Translations under genes and position numbers: made by a program
Notes under the pieces: generated by a model
The model's database searches: none
What the model saw: the letters and a program-made list of their open reading frames with translations, nothing else
What the model was told of the DNA's origin: nothing
In this document: positions 1 through 12,548 of the stretch, piece after piece
Numbering within the stretch: the first letter of the stretch is position 1
How the letters are laid out: every line of letters starts with the position of its first letter
NCBI GenBank assembly: GCA_946902985.2
Contig: OX336395.1
Coordinates: 16,656,708-16,720,707, forward strand
Origin: Meconema thalassinum
Taxonomy: Eukaryota; Arthropoda; Insecta; Orthoptera; Tettigoniidae
Length of the DNA: 64,000 nt
Reading direction: 5' to 3'

Positions 1-512
1 TTCATGTTTGAGAAAAGTTCCAAAATGCAAGTGTGTTTTATAAATTCAAGTTTTTGTTTCTTTTCTTCTTGAATCAAACACCTATTTTATTTCTCATAAA
101 ATGTGAGACAACAGTATCGATTTTGTTGCTGAACTTATAGCACTGTCGCTACATGAAAGTATTGGATTCTCAGAAATAAAGTATATTGTGTTGTGATGGC
201 AACAAATACATCGTTAGTAATAGGTATGGTATTCTTTTATATTTTCGTCTTGTAAATCTTTCAAAACCTTGAAAATATAAGTCAGAAACTATAAATAATG
301 TGAAAGTCAACTAATGAGCACTTAACGCAGTGACATTTCAGCTTCAGAGTTGCTATTCTAACCTTGTCCAATTTCTTTAAATTATTCATTGAGTGGAGAA
401 ATAATCCGAGACATATAAAGCAAGATGAATGTCCAGAGTGCTTGCGTATCTACAAAATATATTTCTTATGCCCCCTGAGGTACATTATTAACAAATTGTT
501 GTTTCTCTGTAG
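1..512. other. AT-rich sequence upstream of candidate exon 1
   Basis: No open frame here looks like a gene. The last bases form a pyrimidine-rich 3' splice-site-like stretch ending TGTAG at 508-512. If that site is used, an upstream non-coding first exon must lie further left, possibly outside the window. I see no clear promoter. Confidence 0.4.
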
Positions 513-641
513 GGAGCACATATCATGGAAGATACTGCGGACAACAAGGAAGTTACGATCAATGAGAATGTGACTGAAGAGGTAGTCGCACATGTCAAAA
601 CGGAAGCACTATCTTCATCAAGTGGCGGAGATGCGAGAGTT
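513..641 (+). CDS. Candidate coding exon 1 of an unrecognised host gene (start codon at 525)
   Basis: A pyrimidine-rich acceptor ending in AG at 511-512 precedes the exon, and a consensus donor GTAAGT follows at 642. The ATG at 525 opens a frame of exactly 39 codons up to the donor, so the exon ends in phase 0. The peptide begins MEDTADNKEVTINENV and is acidic and Ser-rich, like a disordered N-terminus. It joins in frame to candidate exons at 12874 and 13376, across a 12.2-kb intron filled with mobile elements. I do not recognise the protein, no domain is visible, and later exons were not found. The call rests on splice sites and phase consistency only; transcripts would decide. Confidence 0.5.
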
Positions 642-1623
642 GTAAGTGCCTAATTATATTGAGAGCAGCTTTATGGTTATTAAGTCACGTTATATGCTTA
701 ATGATATCTGATGTTCCTCCACCAAGTGTGGCTGAGATTTTCAAAGGTTTAGTGATACGTTTGTGTGGGGATCATGTGCACTGATGACATATTTAGGAAT
801 TAATACGAAACCTGAATGTAATTCTAGTAATTTCTGGCTGATCATATACTTGCTCCATAGTGTATATGGAAGATATTGTTTTCTCTGTGATTTGTTTGCT
901 TGATAGGTTGATATGATATTTGTTGTTTTAAGGGCCAAACATTCACATTATTGACCTAACACTTGATAGGACTCCCTGCCTAAATTGTATTTGGAGTCAG
1001 GCTCATCTGAAAAAGGCCTTTTTTTTGTTTTTGAATATCTGGTTGTTGTTTGTTGCAAGTCATCAAATTCCATTCATGATTTGCTTCTCCAGTTTTGTAT
1101 ATGATCATAATATTTAAGAGATTCTCTGTATACTGTGATCTGGCTTCCAATTCCGCGACACAGAAATAGTTTCTAAAACATCGGACTACCTCGCCAGAAT
1201 ACAGTGATACATATATTAATTTCCTCATAACTTCTATTCGAAAATAGTGTACCATCATTTGAAAGCAATATTGAGGCTGCTAGTAAACACATGTTGAAAT
1301 TCTTAGGAAGATAGCCTTTGTCAGATGATCCAGACCATTTTCTGTCCTGTAACTGGGCTTGGTATGTCATGCAGTGAACCAATTACACAGAACAATACCA
1401 ATAACTTCACGAATGGAACAAGGGAACAGTCTATCACAAATGACTAGGTTTCTATTCATGTGTCTTGTTAATTCTTTATCATTCCTTCGAAGTGTAATAT
1501 CGCGCCCTATGGTTGGGATTCCTCTTGAAAATGGAGGTCCCGTGGCTCATGGTCGCTACGTGATTGGTCACTTAAAACTACAAGCTTTCTCCCTATTAAG
1601 AATAATTATTCCTTGAAGTTAGT

Positions 1624-1713
1624 TTTGTATTTACAACTGATCTGAGTGAAATGGCCTCAGAGCCCTGCTTTGTATTTACAACTGATCGGAGTGAAATGGC
1701 CTCAGAGCACTGT
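1624..1713. repeat. 45-bp tandem duplication
   Basis: Two nearly identical adjacent copies begin TTTGTATTTACAACTGATC and contain GAAATGGCCTCAGAGC. They differ at a few bases. No function is evident. Confidence 0.75.
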
Positions 1714-2387
1714 TTTGATTTGTTATGATACTGACTTTGTTATCGGTAGAAAGCCGATAGTGTAGATTGCTTCCTTATCCCCATGCACTGCTGGTAATCT
1801 GACGCAAAGGCAGAAACTTCAATCTCACGTTCTTTGTGTTGTTTATTTCCTATATCCAGTGATATGCTGCATTGCTTGTAGGGCCTCTTCATTCTGCGCA
1901 TGAGCTAACAGACATGAAGATGTATAAATTCCGTGTAATATAATTTGTACGAAAGAAGGTGATCATAGCTAGACTGTCATTTAAAAACTGTGATATTGTG
2001 CGACTTCCCTGCTAAAGGTTCGCATCTTGATAGAGCCACCTTTCATCAAACGTGTCATCTTCATGAAGTAGACTATTTTGGAGTTAGGGTTGACTATATT
2101 AGCAACTGTTTGGTGGCTCTTCTGATTTCTATTTACTTTATTCAAATACCCATTATGGATCTCTGAACAAGTGGGAAGGACGCTATTCTGTAGAAGCATG
2201 GATCGTGTGAATTTGTTGTGGTCGTGAGTGAAATAACCGCGTGTGTTTGCTGTTTTGTTGCATGGGGCTATTACAGAAGGGCTGTGTTAAAATGAATTTG
2301 GTGGACATCATTCTCATCTATGACATTAGTAAGTAAAGAGGCAATAAACCAATAAGATGGGCAAACACTTGTTTTAGACTTATCCCA

Positions 2388-2425
2388 GCTACATGACCGC
2401 GTTGTCACAGCCCCTAAACTGAGGA
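2388..2425 (+). repeat. Fragment of the dispersed SINE tail
   Basis: The motif TACATGACCGCGTTGTCACA followed by GCCCCTAAACTGAG matches the tail at 55165-55201 and, inverted, at 53515-53560. This makes it one of at least three copies of the same tail in the window. Only the tail is present here, which fits a truncated SINE or LINE insertion. Confidence 0.55.
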
Positions 2426-3152
2426 GGAGGAGACATATCCCAACAGGCTGGTGAATGAAACAATAGTGTGTATAACAGACACTTCATTTGTTCTATTTAC
2501 AATATTTACGTTAAGGTTTGTGGATGTGAAATTAAGGCATTCCTAATAAGGTGCCTATAAGTACATTAAGATTCTCCCTACCTTGAGTATTCTTGAGATC
2601 AATATTGCTTTAATAGGAACTCAATACAGTAAAATGCACCACACACTATGCAATATTTCTTTACACAACATTCATCAACTTTGCTTGTTTATGAATGATA
2701 TTAACGTTATATATTAACAGTGAGTTACTGCACCCACACCACTAAGTCTCCACACACACTCAATGCTAGAGACAATCTTCTAGGCCTACACTTGGCATAT
2801 GTATAGGAACTGAAATGCTTTGTGATTTGAACTATACAAAACTTCTCTGTCTTTGCCCCGTCTCCGTTGACATAAGAAAACTCTACGGATGCGAATTTGT
2901 ATATACTTCAGTATGTTATTTATTCGTTGATTCCCTCAGTGCAAGTTTACAAGTCATGTGCAATGCGCAATTACACTTATACAAAGGGGAACATATTTGT
3001 GAAACAAGTCATATGGACCATGTTAGGGATATTAAGATTGCAGAATGTCCTATTCCGAACATCGTACCGTATATCGAATCAGAAACATCATCTTCAGATC
3101 TGAAAGAGTTAAGCACCGTCATGCGTCCATTACATTTCCTTATCACCTAATA

Positions 3153-3935
3153 CATGAACCAAATAGTAATAAGCAAAGAGTTTTAAGCAGTACCATACCA
3201 CTACAGACACGTACTGGAGGAAAGTATAACGAACAAAGCGCAGAGATAGGTCGAGCGCTAGAAGACAAACTTACAGAAACAATAGCACATCAAATGCAGA
3301 CAATGATGGAGAACATCACTAGTAATATCAAAAAAATGATAAGAGATTAAATTGAAATTAAAGATAAACTTGAAATAGGATGCCATCTAGGAAATAAAAA
3401 ATCAAAACAATCAATTCCGTATCGCTTCGATAGGAACATAGGAACTCAATCAGAATTGACTCCCACAGAAAATAATGTGGAAAACAATGTAAAAACAATT
3501 AGTTTCCCACCAATAACTGGCAACCCTTCACAAGTTCATAATCAAGAAACACCAAAGAACATTACAGCTGAAGAGAAATGGACGGAAGTCATAGGCAGGA
3601 AACAAAGACAACTACCACGACATCAAGCATCTATAACAGGCACTGGAACGGAAGACGTAAACCTACAAGCAGTAGAAAAGATGGCCTGGATATTTATAGG
3701 AAGAGTGCAACAGGAAACCACAGCCGAGTCCATAAAGACATTTCTCATCAAAAAGGAAATTATAGGAGAAATTATATGCGAAGAATTCTTAACGAAATTT
3801 GATACAAAGTATTTCAAAGTGGGAATTCCCCTTAAATACCTGGAAAGAATAAATAAAGAAGACTTTTGGCCAGCAAACATCACTGTAAGACGTTTTCGGC
3901 TTTTTCGGAGGAATGCAAGGATACAACCAGAATAA
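3153..3935 (+). pseudogene. LINE ORF1 protein, 5'-truncated, one in-frame stop
   Basis: The frame is open from the first base of the LINE to TAA at 3933-3935, except for one TAA at 3348-3350. The N-terminal part is Gln/Glu/Lys-rich and probably coiled-coil. The C-terminal part (about 3680-3930) contains WIFIGRVQQETTAESIKTFL, then YFKVGIPLKYL and DFWPANITVRRF, a compact RRM-like nucleic-acid-binding fold typical of LINE ORF1 proteins. Its expected role is to bind the element RNA. Reading begins outside the element if an ATG at 3045 is used, so that upstream start is a chance fusion with flanking DNA. ORF1 overlaps ORF2 by about 23 bp in another frame. Confidence 0.75.
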
Positions 3936-6765
3936 AACAGATGAGTGGTGTATGAGTAACTCAAAAAATGGAGAATATGTGAGAAAAGACAACTTACAAA
4001 TAATGTTATGGAACATTGAAGGTTTGAAGAACGCACTAAGCTCAGCACCCAAAGATTGCCTGAGTGGATACGACGCAGTATTATTTACAGAAACATTTCT
4101 CACAGATCATTGGCAACACGCAGAATATTACTGTATACATCTTCAAGCGCAACAAGGAGAAAGGGGAAGACCTGCAGGAGGAAGTACTATCCTATTAAAG
4201 CCATGGTTGACGCCAATAATCTCAGAAATTAAATTAGATCACTCTCTGCTAATTGAAACACAATACATCACCATTATTACCTGTTACTTTCAACCGTATA
4301 CAACGGCCATGGAGATAATAGATGAAGTAGGGCAACTAATATCATTGAGTAGGATCGACATCCCTCTAATCCTAGCCGGAGACTTAAATTGTAGGCTGGA
4401 TGTACAAAACTATAAAACAACATTAGTAATGGAAAAAATGCAGGAAGATGGCTTACACCTTCTGAATAACCACAACATACCTACATATATATGCCATAAT
4501 GGGAAAAGTGCGATAGACGTTGCGCTTATAAGAGGTCACATAAAAGGAGAAATAGCTCCACTATGGGCAGCAGATCATACACCTATTAGAAAGCATATTC
4601 CTTTGAAAATAGTATTAGAGGGAGACTGGTGTACAACAAAGAGGCAAAGTAAACAGCTTTTATCAAGGAAGATAGACTGAGGGAAAGTAGAAGGTAGACC
4701 CGACCTTATAAAGAAAATAGAAACACTAACAGAAGATTCAAGACTAGATGAAGCAGTACAAGCCCTTGAAGAACTCCTAATACAAGCCACAACCCCTAGG
4801 AAACATCGAAAGGCAAAACAATGGTTCGACCAGGAATGCTACCTATCAAAAAAAGACGTATTGGGGGCCTTACACCAGCTAAGGACGAATTGCGAGAGTC
4901 TTCTTTTCCTTCACGAATATAACAAGAAAAGAAGTGACTACAAGACACTGATACGTGAAAAGAAAAGGACATTCTGGGAAGTGGAAGGAAAAAGAATCGT
5001 GGAAGAGGCCAAGAATGACCCATACATCGCACTACGCCCTAGGAAACAGGCACAGACACACTATATCAATATGCAAGAATGGACGACACACTTTAACGAT
5101 CTGCTCAACAGGGCAGGAATAACAAACATACCGGAAAACATAAAAGGAACTGACCAAACAACGACATTGGAATGGACTCCACTAACAACAAAAGAAGTTC
5201 AAAATATAATCGCAAGCATAAAGAAAAGCAAACCTGCTGGACCAGACAACATATTCGGTGAATACATAAAAGACACGGCACACCTTCTATTACCAATATG
5301 GACGAAATTATATAATAAATGCATCGAGACGGCATCAATACTAGAGAGATGGAGACAGTCTACCATAAAAGTTCTCTATAATGGCAAAGGTGACCCATAT
5401 GATACAAATATGTACAGAGGCATCGCACTGGAGAACATTCCATTCAAGATATTCACTAAATTAATAACAGAAAGAATCACAGAAGAAATAGATGTACAAC
5501 TACCAGAAACACAATTTGGATTCAGAAAAGGAAGGTCAACTCTTACTGCAATAAAACTATTATTAAATAACATTTGGCAAGTCATGGAAAGAAAAGAAAA
5601 ATTTTACGCAGTATTTATAGACTACACAAAAGCATTTGATCGCATAAACCGTGATCTTGTGAAACTGAAGCTGGAAAAAGCTCTAGATAGAGATAATGTA
5701 TGGACAAGAATTATACATACGGTACTACATTGGAACAACATAAGAATCTCGGATAATATATCACTCTCTGATCCGATAATTCAAACGAATGGAGTACTAC
5801 AGGGTGACCCAATCAGCCCTTTGCTCTTCATCCTAGCAGCGGAAGACATAATGAGAATAACTCAAAAGACAGATATTGTATCATATGCGTACGCTGATGA
5901 CATTGTGATCGGATCACATAACATCATAAAACTACAAAACATTCTAAAAGACATGGAGGAATGGTGCACTGAATATAATTTTGACATCAACACATCTAAG
6001 ACACAAATGATGGTGTTTCGACAAGGAGGAAAGGTACCGACCGGAACAGAAATTTTCATACAGGAAAAAAGAATAAATATAGTAAAAGAATTCAAATACC
6101 TAGGCATCACTCTACAAACAAGTGCAAAATGCTTTACAAAACATGTGACAGAAAAAATTACACAAGCGGTTCGGGCGATGCACGATATAAGATATATAAG
6201 AACACTCAACCTCGAGACAGCAATGACATTATTTAAAAATAAAATAATGCCAATATTGACATACGGAATAGAAATCATATGGCCTTTCCTCACTGAAAAG
6301 AATCTATCATCACTTGAAAGTGTTAAAGCATTGTACATTAAAAAAGCAATTGGAGTTTGCAAGACGACCAAATCTCGGCTAGTCTACCTACTCGCGCGAG
6401 AAACATTCCTAATTGAAGACTTTCGAACGCTTCTAGTATTACCTAGCACAATAGGTGCGGAAAACCTATTAACGACTCTCAGAAGGAAGAGAGAAGAAAT
6501 CCCACTGGAATTTTATGGAACGGCGGCCATGGTTGACCGGGCGTGGACATCTGCTAGCTTTGAGATGAGGCACATGTTCACACGCCTGGCAGTTCATGGT
6601 TTTCACCATTTGATTTGTACAAACAAAGCATACCATGATCCGGATGACACATGTGTATGTCAACTATGCGGACACACATGTGTACGCTACCATATTGAAA
6701 AATGCAGCAAAAGAATAAAGTCCATAAAAGACTATGCTACCCAAGGCGCAGGTGCGCAAACATAG
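3913..6765 (+). pseudogene. LINE ORF2: endonuclease-reverse transcriptase, single TGA stop
   Basis: One reading frame of 951 codons is interrupted only by TGA at 4678-4680; it is open on both sides. Residues 30-230 form an APE-like endonuclease: NIEGL near 33, ETFL, the catalytic GDLN at 156-159, SAIDVAL, and DHTPI near 222. The reverse transcriptase follows, with FIDYTKAFD near 570, GVLQGDPISP near 626 and the active-site YADD at 660-663 (5890-5901). A CVCQLCGHTC...H...C cluster sits near the C-terminus, as in many LINEs. The protein would nick target DNA and copy the element RNA there. With one stop between endonuclease and RT domains it cannot yield the full protein without readthrough. 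The ATG at 3913 overlaps the ORF1 end; an ATG at 3952 is an alternative start. Confidence 0.9.
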
Positions 6766-6956
6766 TGTATTTAAATGTATTTAATGGCTGTTTAGCTGCA
6801 ATAAAAGTATTATTATTATCATCACCTAATAGCATTTTGGGATTGGGAGTTGCATTTTCAAACCTGTATTGATGGGAAACGGAAGTGCCTAGCTGTTAGC
6901 TTGTGTATAGTACAGCAAGTACGAGACTTTCTCATGCACTTAAGAAGAACTATGGT

Positions 6957-7040
6957 ATCTAATCCACCTGGGACTTGAACCTGGGACCACCGACAATGTA
7001 CAATGTTGTTCTGATCCCTGAGCTAATGGGACATGCATCT
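6957..7040 (-). repeat. tRNA-derived SINE head
   Basis: Read on the minus strand, the segment has a tRNA-like order: an A-box-like TTAGCTCAGGGATCAGA, then a B box GGTTCAAGTCC about 40 bp later. The acceptor stem does not pair and the spacing is irregular, so it is a SINE promoter region rather than a tRNA gene. RNA polymerase III would be the expected transcriber. The body and end of the SINE were not delimited. Confidence 0.5.
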
Positions 7041-7726
7041 TAATTATCAGTGGCAAAAGGTATATTATATGAAGCTAGCATTATGTTTGCATTAAATACT
7101 CACTGTGGACCTTAGGTCAGGGTAAAGCAATACAATTAGGATTTTTGTATTCTCTTCAGAGATCCACTCATGAGGGTTATAGAAGTGGGGCTTAGCAGTG
7201 GCCTTACAGTATGTGGTGTCTAACTCTTCCAGGCACATGCTGGGATTGTTTTAACTTATGACCGTGATTACCTCATTCTCAATCCTGAGCATTGCAATAA
7301 CATGCACTTGGTATTTTGTGTATATGTATTAGATAATTGAAGATGTGAGATAAAAGTAAGAGAATTTGCTAGAATCATACGAAGAATGTAATTGTTAATA
7401 ACTAAGTCCACTTATTTTAACTTATAGTACGTTCTGAAGAAACCCTCGTTCATACCACATTTCTTATAGTTGTTTATTTTCTACCCCTTATATTCCTAAT
7501 TCTGCGGTGTCAGGGAGGGGGTGAAATGAATTTATATGTGGCAGTGGTTTTTACGGCTGTTCGCCCTTTTGTTTAGCCTAAAAGACGTGTTAATGAGGAT
7601 TGGTGTTAATGAAATATGATTAGGAGGTGGAAGGTAGCAACCATGGCCTCTTAAGAGTTAACGTCCTAGCGTTGGCCTGGAGATGAAAATGGGGAACCAT
7701 GAAGAACCATTTCAAGGTACCTTACC
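7041..7726. other. Intronic sequence, old repeat tail
   Basis: No gene is seen. The stretch around 7620-7720 (GCGTTGGCCTGGAGATGAAA then GGGGAACCATGAAGAACCAT) resembles a repeat tail that I recall as common in insect genomes. The hAT-like element is inserted directly after it. Confidence 0.3.
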
Positions 7727-8469
7727 CAGTGGCGTATGCAGGTTTTCCTTCTGGGGGGTTCATTAATATATTACATTATACAAGGGGCAGATGACCTTAC
7801 TGTTCTGCCACTTATACATTATTACAAAGATATTTCTATTAATATATTCACAATAATTAAATAAACGTTCTCTTTGCATGAAAACTATTTTAGGCCTCAA
7901 TATTTTTTCAGCACCATAAAAAATATATTTAAAAAAATATGTTAAACCGTAATTATATATTAAAACTTAAATGATGTAGGGGTCTATAGGTGGCAGCTTA
8001 TAATATTGATATTATGTGAGAGAAAAATAAAATTTGGCTCCATATTCTTACTGCCAGTAGGCTATTATAGACATTCAAAATCTGTCTATATTGATGGTTG
8101 TAACTGTATAATTATTAGGAATAAATTCCAAAAACTCCTCGTGTAACTAATTATTTTTAGTGAAATAGACACACACAATTAAAGCAACCTGAAGCGACGT
8201 GAAAATAGTTACTGATCGCATACTTGAACAGTAAACGTAATCCCTGGCTGGCTCCAACTCTGAAGGAGTCGTCTCGTCGCGAGTAGAGTGCAGGACATTT
8301 ACCAAGTGACGAACGTGATCACTTTTACAATATATACAGGAGTAAAGAAGATCTCTAGCGGTAGTGGAAAACAGGTGATAGATCGGACTATATAAAGATT
8401 CAAGTAAACAAATGTCTCTGTGGGGGTGTTTAAACACTAACCCCCACCCCCCTCGTGGGTACGCCACTG
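7727..8469. mobile_element. hAT-like non-autonomous DNA element (MITE), 743 bp
   Basis: The two ends are inverted copies: CAGTGGCGTA at 7727 and TACGCCACTG at 8469. A G-rich run lies inside the left end and a C-rich run inside the right end. CAGTGGCG-type termini followed by G runs are typical of hAT elements. The inside is AT-rich, with no transposase. I could not find a clear 8-bp target duplication (ACCTTACC versus ATGCCCAC), so the superfamily call is provisional and the copy is probably old. Confidence 0.6.
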
Positions 8470-9085
8470 ATGCCCACTCATTTTCTGTCAGTAAACACAT
8501 GGCTTGGCGCATTTAAGCTCTGTAATGTTTCGAATTAGTTTCTATTCTAAGGCACGAACTATAAACGTTGGATTCAATATATGAATTTCAAACCTGCATT
8601 GATGAATTGCTGAATGTCAATTAATACCAACGACGCCAGGAAATCTCTTCTTGAAAGCATTCTAAGTGACCTGTGACTACATTCTTATAAGCATTTGAAA
8701 TTGACTAACCCTATTAATACTCCAATATCTTCCTCGGCTTGTATCTTCCTTGCAAACTATGTGCTACCGTTCGCCAGTAGACTTATAATTTTTTATATTA
8801 GCAGCAACATACTCCACAATAGAGGCATTTAATTTTCGTTCTTACACTAAATTCTTTTGAAAATTTGCTCTAATTGCAGTGTTTTGTGAGAAATGTATTG
8901 AATAATATTCTGACCTTCATTCTCAAAAGATGTGCTGGTACAAATATTAAGGGTGTAGTCGCTTTTTACTTAATGATAGGTGGACGTGCTACATCCTAAC
9001 ACCCCTTACTGCCTTCCAGTTAAAAGAAGTAAATATACATTCACTTATCCTCAATCGTTAACGCTATTACTCCCTTTAAGGCACT
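8470..9085. other. Intronic sequence, nothing recognised
   Basis: AT-rich non-coding sequence between the hAT-like MITE and the TA-flanked element. No ORF, repeat or motif worth naming was found. Confidence 0.35.
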
Positions 9086-9127
9086 TACTGTCGACGAAAG
9101 TATTATGTGCACTCGAGTTTAAAGGTT

Positions 9128-11340
9128 TTTAAAATTTTATTTTTTTAATTTATTTTATTTACAGCATGCCCCATTACAATGTAGTAATACTACAAGCTTA
9201 ATTATTACATATTAATCATTTCAGACTAAAACTATACTATTTAAATTATAAATATTTTATATCTATGGCCTGTTAAATGACATTTGTGTCACTAAAATGA
9301 TTAACAGTTAAGAAAATATAAATAAAAATTATCTATTTAGTGTTTCAAATGAGATAGAGTTTGCAAAAGTAAAGAATTCCCTAAGGTAGTTTCTAACAAG
9401 TTCATCTTTCTTTATAGGCCAGTTGCTTGATCTTAAAACATGTGCTATTAATATATATCTTTCTTTCCCTAAAAATTTACACTCAAATAGTAAGTGATCT
9501 ACAGTCTGGTGACCGTTATTGCATATACATGTTGGACTATCTATAATTTTAAATCTGCATAAGTATGATTTAATATTGCCGTGTCCTGTTGTCATAACTG
9601 TTAATTTGGGCGTTATGTTCATTTTCAATTTTAGTCCGTCCTGTACACTGGGGAAAAATGATTTTGTAATTTCGGCCTTGGATGTATTGTCCCATTCAAT
9701 CTGTCACTTTCTCAAACTAAACACACTTAATTCTTTTAGCATATTACTTTTTGGAATTCTATTAAAGCACTCACTTAAACGGCTTTGTGCTGCTTCTTTA
9801 GCCAGCTGGTCCGCTAATTCATTTCCCTCATTTCCGTTATGCGCCTTAACCCAACTGAAGACAATCACCCAATTCTGTTTCTCCATTTCAATTGCTTTTC
9901 TTCTAATTTCCTCTTATGAGAAATGTATGGTTTTTGTAGTTTTTAAGTGAATCTATTGTAATTTGGCTGTCTGTGAAAATGAGTGCGGTTCTCTGCTCCG
10001 TGTCCATGGATTCTAGATGTTGCAATGCCTTAACGATAGCTAGCTGTTCTGCTTGATTATTAGAACATCATTTGTCTAGTTTATATTGCAGCTGTTGAAT
10101 GAACTCGTTTCCATTGTATATGGCAATTCCAGATCCTACTCCATGCTCACTTTTACTTCCATCAGTGTAAACATTGAAAGAATGCATGTGTTCATAATTT
10201 TCGCCAATAATTTTAACAATGTCAGCAGGGTGAGACCATTGATTTACTTCCATGTCCATGTCAATTGAGCGATCTTCTTTACTATTAACTTTAATAAGAT
10301 CGTAGTATGCTACCGTCTTCTCAATTTGAATATTAATTGGAATTAATCCTGTTATCATACAGAGAGCCTCATTAGATACAGTGCGATAAGCTTTAGCTAT
10401 TCTGATATTCATCAGCCTTTGCACTCTTATCAATTTTACTTTATAGCAAGTTTTCTCTATAACCTTTCTCCATACCGGTGCTCCATACAAAATGAGAGGT
10501 AAGATTCCACCTTTGTATATTACCTTCAGAGCTGTATGCTTTAAACCCCAGTTTAGCTTTGCAAATCTTGAGAGACTAAATATCAATTTCCTACATTTTT
10601 CATTCATATAGTTCATGTGCTCTCTAAATGTAAGTTTGTGGTCGAAAATAATTCCAAGATATTTAACGGTGTCCACCTGATCTAAGCTTTTGTAATAAAG
10701 ATAAATTTTAATCTCTTTTTCTTCTTTTCTTTTTCTTCTCGACAAGACCATAACTTTTGATTTCTGTTCATTAAATCTGATCTTATTGAGTTTAGCCCAA
10801 ATTGAAATTTTGTCCATTTCTATATTAGTATAATTTTCTGCCTCTTTAATAGATGTTGCTTTAACAAGCAGTAATACGTCATCTGCAAATGCAACTACCT
10901 TCGTGCGATTTGTATACTGCAATGTAAGAAGAGAATTATATTGTATATTCCAAAAACCAGAACCACAGCATGAATCGTGCGGACAGCCTTTAGTAAGTCT
11001 TCTCTCAGTGTTGTTGCTATTAATGGACATGAGAGAGTTTGTAAAGATTTCTAGGGCATTCCATATCTTTTAGTCCTTTTAGAATAGCAGGCCACCAAGC
11101 GGCGTCAAAAGCACCTTTAACGTCCAAGCTGGTCATAATTATGACGCTCCCATTTTCTAATTCCGGTTCTGTAAATTGCTTCACTTCCATTGCTGCGTCG
11201 GTTGTGCTCTTCTGTGGTATAAATCCAAATTGATTATTATTCATTAATGTATTTTTGTACATATGATGCATTATTCTACTAATCAATAACTTCTTCAGTA
11301 CCTTGCCCGCTAGATTCAACAAGCTAATTGGTCTAAATTT
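9128..11340 (-). mobile_element. 5'-truncated LINE with RNase H, inserted in copy A
   Basis: A 14-bp target duplication with one mismatch brackets the insertion: CGAGTTTAAAGGTT at 9114-9127 and CGAGTTTGAAGGTT at 11341-11354. The same string is uninterrupted in the arms of copy B, which defines the target. The LINE lies on the minus strand. Its truncated 5' end is at 11340, inside the reverse transcriptase. Its 3' end is an A-rich tail at 9128-9165. Confidence 0.85.
9329..11340 (-). pseudogene. LINE reverse transcriptase-RNase H remnant (I/R1/LOA-like)
   Basis: Reading leftward, the fragment starts at FRPISLLNLAGKVLKKL (RT motif 1), then NQFGFIPQKSTTDA, MTSLDVKGAFDAAWW (catalytic Asp) and, after a frameshift near 11030, KGCPHDSCCGSGFWN and FADDVLL (near 10880). 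RNase H follows: FNVYTDGSKSEHGVGSG near 10160 and WVKAHNGNEGNELADQLAKE near 9850, after a second frame break around 9900-10070. A C-terminal zinc knuckle, CICNNGHQTVDHLLFEC, sits near 9510. RT plus RNase H plus CCHC suits the I/R1/LOA group. The copy lacks its endonuclease and cannot function. The apparent N-terminus of the open frame ending near 11463 is element copy A DNA, not LINE protein. Confidence 0.82.
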
Positions 11341-12176
11341 CGAGTTTGAAGGTTGTTTGTAAAGAAACCAATAACTTCCGAGTGAGGCGCGCCATGATGC
11401 GTGATGGGCTCCATCTCGGCAAGGCTGTACAGCTTTCGCCGTATCGGCTAGCTGCGGAACCATGCCTTATTATCCCGTACAAATACAAACCGATATAAAA
11501 TAAGTGAATTAATTTACGTATTTCACAGTCATACATCTTAATCTTTTGATGTATAAGGACTACAACGCGACCAAGAACTACATCGTTCAACCACCCCCAG
11601 ACGAGAAAAAGTTACTTTCAAAAATGATAACAACTTTCTTTCTTGAATACCCAAACTGTTGAAATTAATAAACCAGTTAGAAAACATACCAATATATATT
11701 GCGTTAAAATTAGGATTCGCTCTGATGACGGGTTTTGGAGATAATAATTCATAAATGTGACGCATGGTTAAAACGCGCTTAAAAATGGGCACTTTTTGTG
11801 TTCCAGGCTCCGATAAAAAAATATTAAAATATAAATTAAAAATTCCATACCTACATCGACTAACGTCAAATAGAACGACGAAAATGATGATGTTATTGGA
11901 TTTTATGTAGGTCTACTGGTTATCTCACAAACAACCTTCAAACTAGTGTGCACATAATACTGTTACGGCTGTGAGTTTGTTTCATCGCTCGCCGCATGAG
12001 TCACAACTGCCCCAGGGCTGACCTGCTCTGCCTCAGTGTATTGCGTGCGCCTTATGCAACAGGTCTACTAGGTCAAAGGGATGGTCCAGAATATTCGTGA
12101 CCGAGCCAGTGATGGAATCCTCGAGAATCCGTGGACCCTGGATGGGTCTAGAAGCATTTATTGAGTCACCGACCTG

Positions 12177-12188
12177 CTATATAAGAGC
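12177..12188 (+). promoter_or_regulatory. LTR TATA box
   Basis: GCTATATAAGAGC lies about 216 bp into the LTR and resembles a retroelement TATA box. It would mark the U3/R boundary about 30 bp downstream. Confidence 0.5.
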
Positions 12189-12548
12189 GACCTGTCAAGC
12201 AGTGTGTTTGTATGTTTTACGAGCTAGTGCGAGCGTTTTTCCTGAGCGACAGAAGTGTGGTGACGAAGTGCCGTGCGAGTTACGAAATCCAGTGACATTG
12301 TTTCCCCCAGCTTGTGGACAGCGAAACAGCGTGTAGCAGATTATCGTAAGTAACTGTAGTTGGTGTACATGAGGAAGAGGTGCAGGTAGCTTCTGTCAAG
12401 GCCACCGGACTCATGAAGACTGTTTAACTTCTGTGGTTTGTTGACAAGTGAAAGGGGCAAGAGCGCTCAAGGAAGAGACTTGCGGAAACTGGAGTAAGGT
12501 TCTTAATTGCTTGTATTTTCTGTTGAGTGGTGTATCTTTCCTGCAAGC

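Larger units (their letters stand above)
642..3141. other. Proximal part of candidate intron 1, no gene seen
   Basis: AT-rich non-coding sequence with only short chance ORFs. It contains a 45-bp direct duplication near 1624-1713 and a short piece of a dispersed SINE tail near 2388-2425. The rest is unremarkable. Confidence 0.4.
3153..6820 (+). mobile_element. Nearly intact non-LTR retrotransposon (LINE), 5'-truncated
   Basis: An 11-bp perfect target-site duplication, ATCACCTAATA, flanks the element at 3142-3152 and 6821-6831. The copy therefore runs 3153-6820, and its first base already lies inside ORF1, showing 5' truncation on insertion. It encodes an ORF1 C-terminal part and an ORF2 with APE-type endonuclease, reverse transcriptase and a terminal Cys/His cluster. 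The 3' end is a short AATAAAAG plus (ATT)n tail rather than a long poly(A). That tail, an ORF1 with a FWPANITVRRF-type C-terminus, and the absence of RNase H fit the CR1/L2/Jockey assemblage; the exact clade is unresolved. The perfect duplication and nearly open ORFs mark a fairly recent insertion. Confidence 0.92.

Noticed and set aside
3623..4103. Minus-strand ORFs of 141 and 104 codons
   Set aside because: Shadows of LINE ORF1/ORF2 on the opposite strand.
6957..7040. Functional tRNA gene
   Set aside because: A and B boxes are present but the cloverleaf does not fold; SINE head is the better call. The same holds for 54676-54750.
11341..11463. N-terminal part of the ORF at 11020-11463 as LINE protein
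   Set aside because: That part is sequence of the TA element's arm across the insertion border; only the portion up to 11340 is LINE.
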